Below, one piece after another: positions 52,895-60,980 of a DNA stretch of 64,000 bases. The notes beneath the pieces were generated by a model, which saw nothing but the letters and a program-made list of their open reading frames with translations, did not search any database and had not been told where the DNA came from. The stretch is from an uncultured Lachnospiraceae bacterium (GTDB taxonomy: Bacteria; Bacillota; Clostridia; Lachnospirales; Lachnospiraceae): contig CADANR010000016.1 of NCBI GenBank assembly GCA_902789265.1, positions 1-64,000 of the forward strand, given 5' to 3'. The position numbers and the translations under genes are program-made. Each line of letters begins with the position of its first letter. The stretch's first letter is position 1.

Positions 52895-53514
52895 TATGCG
52901 TACACCTCCTCAATCTTGGAAACAGCATCCTTTGTAAGAACCACGGTGTTTGCATTCATAATGTCATATACATTGATGTTTGTGCATACAGCAGTTTTTG
53001 CATCGGGAATGTTTCTTGCGGAAAGAACAACATTCTTGTCATTCTCGTTAATAACCACATATGCCTTTGTTGCTTTTAAATTTGCAAGCACTTCGGCGAA
53101 TTTCTTTGTTTTGATTTCGTCAAACTTAAGTTCATCAAGTACTAACAGCTTTCCGTCAGCAACCTTGCTCGTAAGAGCGGACTTAAGTGCAACTTTCTTT
53201 TCTTTCTTGTTTAACTTAAAGGAATAGTCTCTTGGAGTGGGAGCGAATACTACGCCACCGTGTGTCCACTGAGGGGATCTCGTTGAACCCTGTCTTGCAT
53301 GACCGGTTCCTTTCTGTCTCCAAGGCTTTCTTCCGCCGCCGGACACCTCTGATCTGGTCTTTGCCTTCTGTGTGCCCTGACGCATATTTGCAAGGTGCTG
53401 TACTACAGCCATGTGAACAAGATGCTCATTAACTTCAACGCCGAATACTGCATCGTTTAAGTCAAGTGTTCCAACTTCCTTGCCTTCCATATTATAAACA
53501 GATACCTGTGCCAT
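52894..53514 (-). CDS. rplD: 50S ribosomal protein L4
   Basis: 206 residues. KTRSEVSGGGRKPWRQKGTG followed by ARQGSTRSPQWTHGGVVFAP is the tunnel loop of L4. The family also acts as an autogenous regulator of S10 operons in some Gammaproteobacteria; that is not expected here. It lies 24 bases after rplC. Confidence 0.98.
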   Translation of the reverse strand: MAQVSVYNMEGKEVGTLDLNDAVFGVEVNEHLVHMAVVQHLANMRQGTQKAKTRSEVSGGGRKPWRQKGTGHARQGSTRSPQWTHGGVVFAPTPRDYSFKLNKKEKKVALKSALTSKVADGKLLVLDELKFDEIKTKKFAEVLANLKATKAYVVINENDKNVVLSARNIPDAKTAVCTNINVYDIMNANTVVLTKDAVSKIEEVYA

Positions 53515-53538
53515 CTGTATGTTCCTCCTTCCCTGCGA

Positions 53539-54222
53539 TTATGCTTCTGCCTTTGTTGTCTCTTTAATGGTAACTAAGGCTTTCTTGGGTCCGGGTACTG
53601 CACCCTTTATCAAAAGAAGATTCTTTTCAGCATCAACTCTTACAACCTCAAGATTTCTTACGGTAGCTTTCTTGCCACCCATCTGACCGGGCATTCCTTT
53701 TCCCTTGAATACACGGCTCGGGGATGAACATGCACCGTTGGAACCCTGATGACGATGGAATTTGGAACCATGTTTCATCGGTCCTCTGTGCTGACCAAGT
53801 CTCTTGATTGCACCCTGGAATCCTTTTCCTTTGGTGATTGCAGTAGCATCAATCTTGTCGCCCTCGGCGAAAATGTCTGCTTTGATTTCCTGTCCGAGTT
53901 CATATTCGGAGCTGTTCTCAAATCTGAATTCACGAACATATCTCTTGGATGTGGTGTTTGCATTCTTGAAATGTCCCTGCATAGCCTTTCCTACGCCATG
54001 CACATGAATCACTTCCTTATTGCCTTTTGCATCCTTGTTTGTGATTCTGTCCTTCTTGTCAACGAAACCAACCTGGATTGCTTCGTAACCGTCATTCTCA
54101 ATTGTCTTGGTCTGGGTTACAACACAGGGGCCGGCCTGAAGAACCGTTACCGGAATGAGCGTTCCGTCTTCAGCGAAGATCTGGGTCATTCCAACCTTTG
54201 TAGCCAAAATTGCTTTCTTCAT
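53539..54222 (-). CDS. rplC: 50S ribosomal protein L3
   Basis: 227 residues. [39 protein letters not shown] and [20 protein letters not shown] surround the family's glutamine-containing loop. It lies 90 bases after rpsJ. Confidence 0.98.
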   Translation of the reverse strand: MKKAILATKVGMTQIFAEDGTLIPVTVLQAGPCVVTQTKTIENDGYEAIQVGFVDKKDRITNKDAKGNKEVIHVHGVGKAMQGHFKNANTTSKRYVREFRFENSSEYELGQEIKADIFAEGDKIDATAITKGKGFQGAIKRLGQHRGPMKHGSKFHRHQGSNGACSSPSRVFKGKGMPGQMGGKKATVRNLEVVRVDAEKNLLLIKGAVPGPKKALVTIKETTKAEA

Positions 54223-54312
54223 TATTTTTCCCTCCTTATTTCTACTACAGCGGCATCTTAAGTAAAGTCGGATGCATACTAGTTGTAGAAGGTAATTTAT
54301 TGTTTGTTTTAA

Positions 54313-54624
54313 TTACATCATCTTTACATTAATGAAAACGCCTGCGGGCATTTCATTACTCTTCATAGCTTCCATCATATTAGGGTTCGGATCGATGATA
54401 TCGATGAGTCTCTTGTGAGTTCTCTGCTCGAACTGCTCTCTGGAATCTTTGTACTTATGTACGGCACGGATAATGGTAACTACTTCCTTCTTAGTAGGAA
54501 GGGGAACCGGTCCGCTCACCTTTGCACCATTCTTCTTTGCAAGATCGATGATCTTCTTTGCAGATGCATCTACCGTTTTGTGATCATAAGCCTTGAGTGT
54601 GATTCTCATAACCTGATTTGCCAT
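54313..54624 (-). CDS. rpsJ: 30S ribosomal protein S10
   Basis: 103 residues. [35 protein letters not shown] and [14 protein letters not shown] are diagnostic. It is the first gene of the long S10-spc-alpha block. Strong GGAGG site upstream; leader and promoter are listed separately. S10 also acts as NusE in antitermination. Confidence 0.98.
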   Translation of the reverse strand: MANQVMRITLKAYDHKTVDASAKKIIDLAKKNGAKVSGPVPLPTKKEVVTIIRAVHKYKDSREQFEQRTHKRLIDIIDPNPNMMEAMKSNEMPAGVFINVKMM

Positions 54625-54897
54625 AAAAAAAGTCGCCTCCTTTTCGCACTTTTAAAATTCAAGTGAGACAAGCGGTGACTGTACACTCTCCCGTGTGTGT
54701 CCTGTCTCGGTACGTTACTTAAGAATTAATCCGACCTCATACCAATTCAGGATTTTCACGTCGTTTCTGCATTTTGCAGACTAAAATGTTTTGTACAGTG
54801 ACTTGTCGCCAGTATCTTGACTTGACATTCGCTCCTCGCAAAAACCTGCGGGCTAACCCACAGCAACCTTGCGGATCATCACTATCATGCCACAGCA
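54625..54897 (-). promoter_or_regulatory. Long structured leader of the S10 block
   Basis: About 270 bases from the predicted start to the rpsJ ATG without a gene. A hairpin near the end pairs GAGACA with TGTCTC and encloses ACAC...GTGT (about 54664-54707 on the plus strand); another pairs TCTGCA with TGCAGA (about 54767-54782). An attenuation or ribosomal-protein-binding leader is likely but the class is not recognised. Confidence 0.55.
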
Positions 54898-54903
54898 TTT
54901 GCT

Positions 54904-54932
54904 ATTCTATAATATATTCATAAACTTTGCAA
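54904..54932 (-). promoter_or_regulatory. Promoter candidate of the S10 block
   Basis: TTGCAA (54927-54932) and TAGAAT (54904-54909) with a 17-base spacer on the minus strand, in AT-rich DNA directly after the terminator of the upstream gene. Start of transcription would be near 54897. Confidence 0.65.
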
Positions 54933-54977
54933 GTATTTTTTTGCTATTTTTCACAATTTTCAAAAAAAGCCGGAAAA

Positions 54978-55007
54978 ATAGTGCCCGGAGCATTTTCCGG
55001 GCACTAT
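54978..55007 (-). terminator. Rho-independent terminator after the DUF4190-like gene
   Basis: ATAGTGCCCGG pairs exactly with CCGGGCACTAT around an 8-base loop; on the minus strand TTTTT follows. It insulates the S10 promoter from upstream transcription. Confidence 0.9.
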
Positions 55008-55042
55008 ATCTAGTCGTTAATCTTCTTTAAGACCAAACTATC

Positions 55043-55303
55043 TTACTGCATCATGGAACCTGCAATAGAAACAGAGTAAATGATGATTGTAACGATAGCT
55101 CCTACTACAGAAAGGATGATACCGATGAGACCGAGAGTTCCACCGAGCTTTGCATCCTTATTATCAGGATCGGTCTTCTTTGCAAGGCTTGAAAGAATAA
55201 GTGCAGCTACACCGAAAGGAAGTCCGGATCCGCCACAGATACCAAGTACAAGACTTACAATACCGAAAATCTTAGCAAGAAGAGCTTTTACGTTCTTTTC
55301 CAT
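55043..55303 (-). CDS. Small DUF4190-like membrane protein
   Basis: 86 residues with two hydrophobic helices (about 10-38 and 52-80) and a charged loop KKTDPDNKDAK between them. The motif GLPFGVAALILSSLAKK resembles the GxPxGIxAxxLG pattern of DUF4190-type proteins. GGAGG lies 9 bases before the ATG. Two relatives follow at 56699 and 57527. Function unknown. Confidence 0.75.
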   Translation of the reverse strand: MEKNVKALLAKIFGIVSLVLGICGGSGLPFGVAALILSSLAKKTDPDNKDAKLGGTLGLIGIILSVVGAIVTIIIYSVSIAGSMMQ

Positions 55304-55435
55304 TTTCTAATTCCTCCTTTTAATAATTGTGAATAATAATTGTGAAATATCAATCGTGGTGAACCTTCCATAATATTCTATGTTATGCACCCACGGAAAT
55401 AAATTATACACTCATTTCTCTTTTTTCGCAAGTAG

Positions 55436-55568
55436 TAATCATGTCGCCGGAGGAATGTCACCGGAGGGACAGGTCTCCGCTCCGCTAAAGGTTTCCGAAG
55501 GAAACTTTGCGGTCATGGCTCAGTACCAAGGTCCACCGGACCTTGTTCGCCCCTGCGGTGACACATGA
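55436..55568. repeat. Large palindromic repeat element between the DUF4190-like and methyltransferase genes
   Basis: Outer arms AATGTCACCGGAGGGAC and CCCCTGCGGTGACAC face each other and enclose a perfect 7-bp hairpin AAGGTCC-acc-GGACCTT and a second hairpin GTTTCC-gaa-GGAAAC. The outer ends match the palindromes at 33894-33951 and inside ecfA. The rest of the 336-base gap (55304-55639) is AT-rich and shows no gene. Confidence 0.7.
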
Positions 55569-55639
55569 CAGCACTTGAAGAATGTGTCTTCATATATTAT
55601 ATTGGTTATATTAATAAAGAAAGAAAAGGAACTGAAGAA

Positions 55640-56521
55640 ATGTGGGTAGCCGACAATTGGAAAGATTATGAGGTTCTCGCCACCTCCGGTGGTGAAAAAT
55701 TGGAACGCTGGGGAAAATACGTGCTTGTCCGCCCGGATCCCCAGGTCATCTGGAACACGCCGAAAAGTAACAAGGGCTGGAAGAATTTCAACGGACATTA
55801 CCACCGCTCTTCCAAAGGCGGCGGTGAATGGGAATTCAAATCTCTCCCGGAAGAATGGGATATCTCCTATAATGAACTGACTTTCCGCTTAAAGCCTTTC
55901 AGTTTCAAACACACCGGTCTTTTTCCGGAGCAGGCGGTCAACTGGGACTGGTGCTCCTCTATAATAAAGAAGAAAGTATCCGAAAAACCCGACAGACCAT
56001 TCAAAGTACTGAACCTTTTTGCCTATACCGGCGGCGCTACTTTATCCGCCGCCAAAGCCGGTGCGGCAGTCACCCATGTGGATGCTTCCAAGGGAATGGT
56101 TCAATGGGCAAAGGAAAATGCAGCCGTCTCCGGTTTAAGTGATGCCCCAATCCGCTGGCTCGTCGATGACTGTGTAAAATTCGTAGAACGGGAAATCCGC
56201 CGCGGCAACAAATACGACGGAATCATTATGGATCCCCCTTCCTACGGTCGCGGACCGAAAGGAGAAATATGGAAAATAGAGGACAGCATTTTTCCGTTTG
56301 TGGAACTGACTTCCCAACTGCTGGATAAAAACAGTTCCTTCTTATTAATAAACTCTTACACCACCGGCCTGCAGCCGGCAGTCCTTACCTATATGATTAA
56401 TACCGCCATTGTTCCGAAATTCGGCGGGTCCGTGGAATCCTCCGAAATCGGCCTTCCGGTAACGGATGACGGCTTGGTTCTCCCGTGTGGTGCAAGCGGA
56501 AGATGGAGTAAAATCGAGTAG
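55640..56521 (+). CDS. Class I SAM-dependent methyltransferase, RlmI/RlmK-like (COG1092)
   Basis: 293 residues from the ATG at 55640 (AAGGA 10 bases upstream). The SAM site is NLFAYTGGATLSAAKAGA (about 122-139) followed by VTHVDASKGMVQWA, and the catalytic DPPSYGRGPKG is at about 201-211, as in rRNA cytosine or guanine methyltransferases. The N-terminal PUA domain of E. coli RlmI is missing; the first 100 residues instead form a WKNFNGHYHR-type domain. Target RNA is unknown. It is alone on the plus strand, facing the 56699 gene. Confidence 0.88.
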   Translation: MWVADNWKDYEVLATSGGEKLERWGKYVLVRPDPQVIWNTPKSNKGWKNFNGHYHRSSKGGGEWEFKSLPEEWDISYNELTFRLKPFSFKHTGLFPEQAVNWDWCSSIIKKKVSEKPDRPFKVLNLFAYTGGATLSAAKAGAAVTHVDASKGMVQWAKENAAVSGLSDAPIRWLVDDCVKFVEREIRRGNKYDGIIMDPPSYGRGPKGEIWKIEDSIFPFVELTSQLLDKNSSFLLINSYTTGLQPAVLTYMINTAIVPKFGGSVESSEIGLPVTDDGLVLPCGASGRWSKIE

Positions 56522-56547
56522 AAAAAAGCAATTGAAGCCTATTATCA

Positions 56548-56651
56548 AGTAGGGAAGACTTGTCGCACCATATATAAAAAAGAGTCGCTTGCGACTCTTT
56601 CGCGCCCGAGCGGATTGCGAAGCAATATTTACATTTCCGCGAGGTGCGCAT
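56548..56651. repeat. Composite multi-hairpin repeat, copy B
   Basis: Begins AGTAGGGAAGA, then TCGCACC (56563), a perfect 10-bp hairpin AAAGAGTCGC-tt-GCGACTCTTT (56579-56600), an outer stem CGCGC...GCGC around ATTGC-gaa-GCAAT, and ends TGCGCAT (56645). The same ends and order occur at 12554-12707. It fills the gap between two converging genes. Confidence 0.7.
56579..56600. terminator. Bidirectional terminator between converging genes
   Basis: The 10-bp perfect stem described in copy B, with T or A runs on both sides (TTTTTTATA on the minus strand). It is placed to end both the methyltransferase and the 56699 gene. Confidence 0.85.
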
Positions 56652-56698
56652 CCTGCGGAGCATTTTGCTTCCATAAATCAGTTAATTCATTTTCCGAA

Positions 56699-56992
56699 TT
56701 AATATCCTGCTTTCTGAACATACTGCATTAAGCTGCTTCCGATACTTGTCGTTAAGGAAACAATTGTTCCGATAAGAGCAAGTGCAAGGCAGATAATACC
56801 GAAAATAAATCCGAGTTTTGCTTTTCCGTCTTCGGAATCCTTATTCTTTCCGATAATACCAAGTACCAATGCCGCTACACCAAACGGGAATCCAAAGCCC
56901 GAGCAGCAGATGGAGATGGAGCATACCATACCGATGATGCCGAAGATAAAGGATAATTTACCCAAAACCGTGCCGTTATTGTTGCCGTCCAT
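56699..56992 (-). CDS. Small DUF4190-like membrane protein
   Basis: 97 residues from the ATG at 56992 (GGGAGGATT upstream). Two membrane helices with GFPFGVAALVLGIIGKNKDSEDGKAK between them, the same pattern as the 55043 protein. Cysteines ICC precede the first glycine turn. No function is known. Confidence 0.75.
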   Translation of the reverse strand: MDGNNNGTVLGKLSFIFGIIGMVCSISICCSGFGFPFGVAALVLGIIGKNKDSEDGKAKLGFIFGIICLALALIGTIVSLTTSIGSSLMQYVQKAGY

Positions 56993-57085
56993 TTCAAATC
57001 CTCCCTGAAATCTTAAAAAACTATTAACAATTGCTACAGACACAGTTTATAACAATTTAGCGCTTTAATCAAGTAAAAAATATTT

Positions 57086-57523
57086 TTACAGCACCGTCAG
57101 TCCCCAGCCAACATAGAGGACATTGCGAATCAGCCACTGAAATCCCATAATAATCAAATCAAAATACACAAGATTCGTTACCGGGAAGGAAGTAAATCCG
57201 AGTTTCTTCGTATGCTTGCAAAGAAATGTATTAATCATAAACATGGTATACATTACCACACTTGTCAGAATAAACGGATTTGATAAAAAGCTCTCCCATA
57301 TTCTCAGATGCACCATGTGATTAAACGCTCTCGTACAGCCGCATCCCGGACAATACATATGGAAAAGCAAAAGCATCGTACAGGTCGTCTTTCCGTGTGT
57401 AATTCTTTCTCCGAAGATCAAAAATACGATTGTCGCTACCGCAAATATCCCTAAAAAAACCTTGCCGACCACATACCATGCATCGGTAGAGTCGTCCTTA
57501 AACTCTCTGACTTCTTTTTCCAT
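57086..57523 (-). CDS. DUF2752 family membrane protein
   Basis: 145 residues with three membrane helices. The family motif CPGCGCTRAFNHMVHLRIWESF lies at about 58-79, a Cys-rich turn followed by an interfacial helix. Its role is unknown. It starts three bases after the stop of the Gly/Asn/Tyr-rich gene, so the two are co-translated. Confidence 0.85.
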   Translation of the reverse strand: MEKEVREFKDDSTDAWYVVGKVFLGIFAVATIVFLIFGERITHGKTTCTMLLLFHMYCPGCGCTRAFNHMVHLRIWESFLSNPFILTSVVMYTMFMINTFLCKHTKKLGFTSFPVTNLVYFDLIIMGFQWLIRNVLYVGWGLTVL

Positions 57524-57526
57524 ATC

Positions 57527-58609
57527 CTAAAAATAATCCATAATCGACGTCGTCAGTTGCAGAATGAAAGCAGCCAACCGGATTAAGTTAACGACAGATC
57601 CGACGATTCCCAAAATCATGCCGATGTTGGCCATTCTTGCTTTTTCACATTCTTTCGCTCCGCGGATGCCGAGAATGATTGCAATAATACCGGGAACAAT
57701 TCCGATTCCGCTGCAGGTAAGGGATAAGGAAACAATTCCGCAAACCAGAGCACCGATTGCAAGACCGTTGCTCTTTCTTTCCGGCATGTCATCTTCATAA
57801 TAAGAAGCAAATGCATCATTTGCATACACGTTGCTGCCGTAATAATCCGGTCCGGAATACTCCTGATTTGAAGAATATCCGGCATTGTATCCGCCGTATG
57901 AATTGGAAGGTGCCTTATAACCGTAACTGCCGTTTCCGGCTGCATTATACGCACCCGGCGCACCGTATGCAGCTGCATTTCCGTATGTATTCGTATTGCC
58001 GTAGTTTCCGGCAGGAGCGTTACCGTAATTATTGGCACCGCCATAGGTATTGGCACCGCTGTAATTACCGGTTCCGTATGCGTTTGCTCCGGCGTAATTG
58101 CCTGCACCACCGTATGTATTGGCGCTGCCGTAATTATTCGTACCGTTATAGTTTCCGGAATTCCCGTAATTACCGCTTCCGCCGTAATTGTTCGTTCCGC
58201 CGTAGGCATTACCGCCATTGTAATTTCCGGCAACACTTCCGTTCGCATCCCCGAATGTCGCGTCAGCGTCACCACCAGGCTGTGCATTGGCACCATATCC
58301 GAATGCATTTGCAAAATAGTCTTCCTGTGACTGTACCTTGAATCCGGCGGGTTCCGCTACGGCTTCCGTAACAGCTTCCGCTGCCGGTATTCCCGTTTCC
58401 GCAGGCGGCAATACTTCCGTAACCGGATCTGCCTCAAAAACATCTGCCTGCGGCTCAAACGCTACAGTGCCCGGCTCTGTTACCGGAGCAACCGGCTCTG
58501 CAAACGGGTCCGGTGCATCCATCACCACATTCTGCGCAGTAGGAGCATCCACAACATTAATGTCCGCTTTGACGTTTAAATCTCCTCCCATGTTGTTAAA
58601 ATCGTCCAA
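57527..58609 (-). CDS. Membrane protein with long Gly/Asn/Tyr-rich domain and DUF4190-like C terminus
   Basis: 360 residues, read from a TTG at 58609 that has GGAGG 9 bases upstream; the first ATG is six codons later. Residues 15-95 are Ala/Pro/Glu-rich. Residues about 100-270 are a low-complexity run built on NYGG, NTYGGA and GNYNG, with few charges. Residues 280-360 hold two helices with the GIGIVPGIIAIILGIRGAKE pattern of DUF4190. Such compositions are typical of flexible, self-associating sequences, but that is an inference. The cytoplasmic side is likely for the long domain. The DUF2752 gene follows after three bases. Confidence 0.8.
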   Translation of the reverse strand: MDDFNNMGGDLNVKADINVVDAPTAQNVVMDAPDPFAEPVAPVTEPGTVAFEPQADVFEADPVTEVLPPAETGIPAAEAVTEAVAEPAGFKVQSQEDYFANAFGYGANAQPGGDADATFGDANGSVAGNYNGGNAYGGTNNYGGSGNYGNSGNYNGTNNYGSANTYGGAGNYAGANAYGTGNYSGANTYGGANNYGNAPAGNYGNTNTYGNAAAYGAPGAYNAAGNGSYGYKAPSNSYGGYNAGYSSNQEYSGPDYYGSNVYANDAFASYYEDDMPERKSNGLAIGALVCGIVSLSLTCSGIGIVPGIIAIILGIRGAKECEKARMANIGMILGIVGSVVNLIRLAAFILQLTTSIMDYF

Positions 58610-58707
58610 AACTTAATTCCTCCAAATTCCCTGTTACACAATAATGTATTTCTTAATTTGTATTTCTTTTTCAGTTAAAAATGAATCAGCCGGATATTCC
58701 CTTGCCA

Positions 58708-60852
58708 CTAAAAATGAGCGATATCCGTATTCTTTGCAAGATCACTGTCGATTGTGCAGATATCAAGCATGTTCAGATCATGTACATTCTTGTGACCGGT
58801 ATTTCTTGCGATTTCCTTTAGTTCCTGCGTGATCTGCCCGATGGTAATCTCATCATATTCACGCTCAAGCAGAATGAAATCCGCGCCCAGCGCAATCAGT
58901 TTTGCCAGTTCCTTTGCATCATTTATATCCTTAATGCTGACAATTAGTTCAATCTCCGAATTGACATGATTTAAATAATTCTTTGCACGTCTGAGTGCAT
59001 AAGGCAACATTCCTGATGATACATCATTTAATACTACAAAATCAACCCCTGCATATACACATGCTGCCAGATCCTGCTCGATTCTTCCGATTACAAGACT
59101 GATTCCGATTGGAGTTCCGCCGGTTACTTCCTTTGCCTTTGCAACTTCCTTACGAAGTTCCTCTTTTCCGGATACATTCGGAATGTGGCTGTTCTTTCCT
59201 CTTACCAGAACAAGCGATGCTTCGGATAAATCATCCGCATTGTCGTTTCCCGGAATATATTCTCCCCAAAGGAATAAGTCGGTATTTCCGAACGGTCTGT
59301 CCAGTTTCACCGGCATCTCGGTACCTTTGCCGATAATCGCTTTAGCAGAAATTTCTTCTTCCCTGTTCATCGGCATCGGATCTAATTGTGCAGGCAGAAG
59401 GATAATTCCTTCCAGTCCGTTGGATGCGGGTCCTACTCCCGAAAGTACATGCAGACTCTTGGATTCGGCATCCGCAAGAAGGCTGTATTTCTTATCCAGG
59501 ATGAAGCCGGTTCCCACTGCTTCTTCTGTTTCTTCCGCAGCTTCCTCGGCTGTTTCTTCCGCAACTTCTTCTACTTTTTCTTCTGCTGTTTCTTCTATGG
59601 TTTCTTCTGTAGTTTCTTCAACCGCTTCTTCTGTAGTTTCTTCAACCGCTTCTTCTACAGTCTCTTCGGCTGCTTCTTCAACTGTTTCTTCTGCAGTCTC
59701 TTCAGCTGCTTCTTCTACTGTTTCTTCAGTTGCTTCCTCAACTGCTTCTTCTACAGTCTCTTCAGCTGCTTCCTCAACTGTTTCTTCTGCAGTCTCTTCA
59801 GCTGCTTCTTCTACTGTTTCTTCAGCTACTTCCTCAACTGTTTCCTCTACAGTTTCTTCCGCTTTCTCTTCTTCAACCGGTTCTGCTTTTTCTTCAGTTG
59901 CTTCTTCCGCTTTCTCTTCTTCAACCGGTTCTGCTTTTTCTTCAGCAGCTTCCTCCACAGTCTCTTCAACTGCTTCTTCTACAGGCTCTTCAGTAGTTTC
60001 TTCTGCAACTTCTTCAAGCTCTACTGCTTCTCCGACCGGCTCCTCGTCATCAAAGAAAAACTCTTCCGTTCTGACCTTGTCGCCCATGTTCGGATTATTA
60101 TCAAAGCCCGTAAAGAAATCTCCACCCTCGTTCATAGCGCTGACGGACGCCGGAATCTCCTGTGTCTCTAAAGGTTCTGCCGATTCTATTTTATTTTCTT
60201 CAAAGACGAAATCGTCTTCTTCGTTTTCTACCGGTTTCATGGAATCCTCTTTTTCTGCTTCGCTTTCTTTAGCAGTTTTTTCCTCTGAATTGCTTTCCTC
60301 GGTTACTGTATCTTTCTCTTCGGATTTGCTTTCCTCAGATTTGCCATCCTCGGAATCGCTTTCCTCTTTTACTTCTTTCTCATCGCCGCCCTCGTCGACG
60401 TCAGAAGTAGCTTCATCTACCACCACCACTTCTGAATCACTCCCGTCACTTGAGCGGTCACCTCCTTCGATGACCTTCTGCACGGCTCCGCTTCCTTCAA
60501 TCGGATCCAGTCTCGGACGTTCCTTCTCCTCTTTTTCTTTCGCTTCACGTTCAAGCTGCTCCGGTGATTTTACCGGTTTTACGCCCTCGTAATAGGTCTC
60601 AATATTACTCTTGTCGACTTCCTTGTCGTCCTTGTCTTTCTCTTCAAGCCAAAACTCCTGACGCTTCTCAATGACATAACCCTTGTCTTCGTCCTTCTTC
60701 TCTTCGGCTTTTTCTTTCTCTTCTTCTTCTATCTTTTTAAACTTATCTTTTGATTCCGCACAAATCGGGCATTCCGTGATTTCACTGAATTTGATTCCGG
60801 CTTGTTGCTCATCAAAAATGTAACCGCAAACACTACATTCAAACTTTGCCAT
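58708..60852 (-). CDS. Rubredoxin-like protein with long Glu-rich repeat and FMN-type TIM-barrel C terminus
   Basis: 714 residues from the ATG at 60852 (GGGAGG upstream). Residues 1-40 form a rubredoxin-like iron site with Cys6, Cys9, Cys28 and Cys31 (CSVCGY, CPIC). Then comes a highly charged region, and at about 281-444 a long run of EETVEEAAEE-type repeats, likely a continuous helix or disordered spacer. Residues about 455-714 resemble the second, FMN-binding domain of glutamate synthase (VGPASNGLEGI, GGTPIGISLVIG, GVDFVVLNDVSSGM, ALGADFILLE), but the canonical Fe-S cysteines of GltB are missing. An electron-transfer enzyme tethered to a rubredoxin is plausible. No substrate can be named. 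Confidence 0.75.
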   Translation of the reverse strand: MAKFECSVCGYIFDEQQAGIKFSEITECPICAESKDKFKKIEEEEKEKAEEKKDEDKGYVIEKRQEFWLEEKDKDDKEVDKSNIETYYEGVKPVKSPEQLEREAKEKEEKERPRLDPIEGSGAVQKVIEGGDRSSDGSDSEVVVVDEATSDVDEGGDEKEVKEESDSEDGKSEESKSEEKDTVTEESNSEEKTAKESEAEKEDSMKPVENEEDDFVFEENKIESAEPLETQEIPASVSAMNEGGDFFTGFDNNPNMGDKVRTEEFFFDDEEPVGEAVELEEVAEETTEEPVEEAVEETVEEAAEEKAEPVEEEKAEEATEEKAEPVEEEKAEETVEETVEEVAEETVEEAAEETAEETVEEAAEETVEEAVEEATEETVEEAAEETAEETVEEAAEETVEEAVEETTEEAVEETTEETIEETAEEKVEEVAEETAEEAAEETEEAVGTGFILDKKYSLLADAESKSLHVLSGVGPASNGLEGIILLPAQLDPMPMNREEEISAKAIIGKGTEMPVKLDRPFGNTDLFLWGEYIPGNDNADDLSEASLVLVRGKNSHIPNVSGKEELRKEVAKAKEVTGGTPIGISLVIGRIEQDLAACVYAGVDFVVLNDVSSGMLPYALRRAKNYLNHVNSEIELIVSIKDINDAKELAKLIALGADFILLEREYDEITIGQITQELKEIARNTGHKNVHDLNMLDICTIDSDLAKNTDIAHF

Positions 60853-60904
60853 TTTAACCTCCCAAACGTATTTAAAAGTAGTAAAAAAATACCCTTTTGA
60901 TTTT

Positions 60905-60944
60905 ATCATATATGTTCTCATTTTACCAGCAAATATGTTATGAT
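60905..60944. promoter_or_regulatory. Divergent promoter region between the rubredoxin and hydrolase genes
   Basis: On the minus strand TTGCTG and TATGAT are 16 bases apart (60927-60932 and 60905-60910). On the plus strand an extended -10, TGTTATGAT, lies at 60936-60944. The two overlap, so expression of the two genes may be linked. Confidence 0.45.
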
Positions 60945-60980
60945 ATACCTATAAACTTGGCAAAAGGGGGATGTTGCTAT

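Noticed and set aside
57616..58341. Long alternative frames on both strands over the Gly/Asn/Tyr-rich gene.
   Set aside because: The repetitive DNA leaves several frames open. Only the 57527-58609 frame joins to a clean membrane domain and has a strong ribosome binding site.
59183..60592. A 469-residue plus-strand frame made of SSAVSSAASS-type repeats.
   Set aside because: It is the exact antisense of the Glu-rich repeat of the rubredoxin gene; GAA/GAG-rich DNA reads as Ser/Ala on the other strand. It has no ribosome binding site and the minus-strand gene has domains at both ends.
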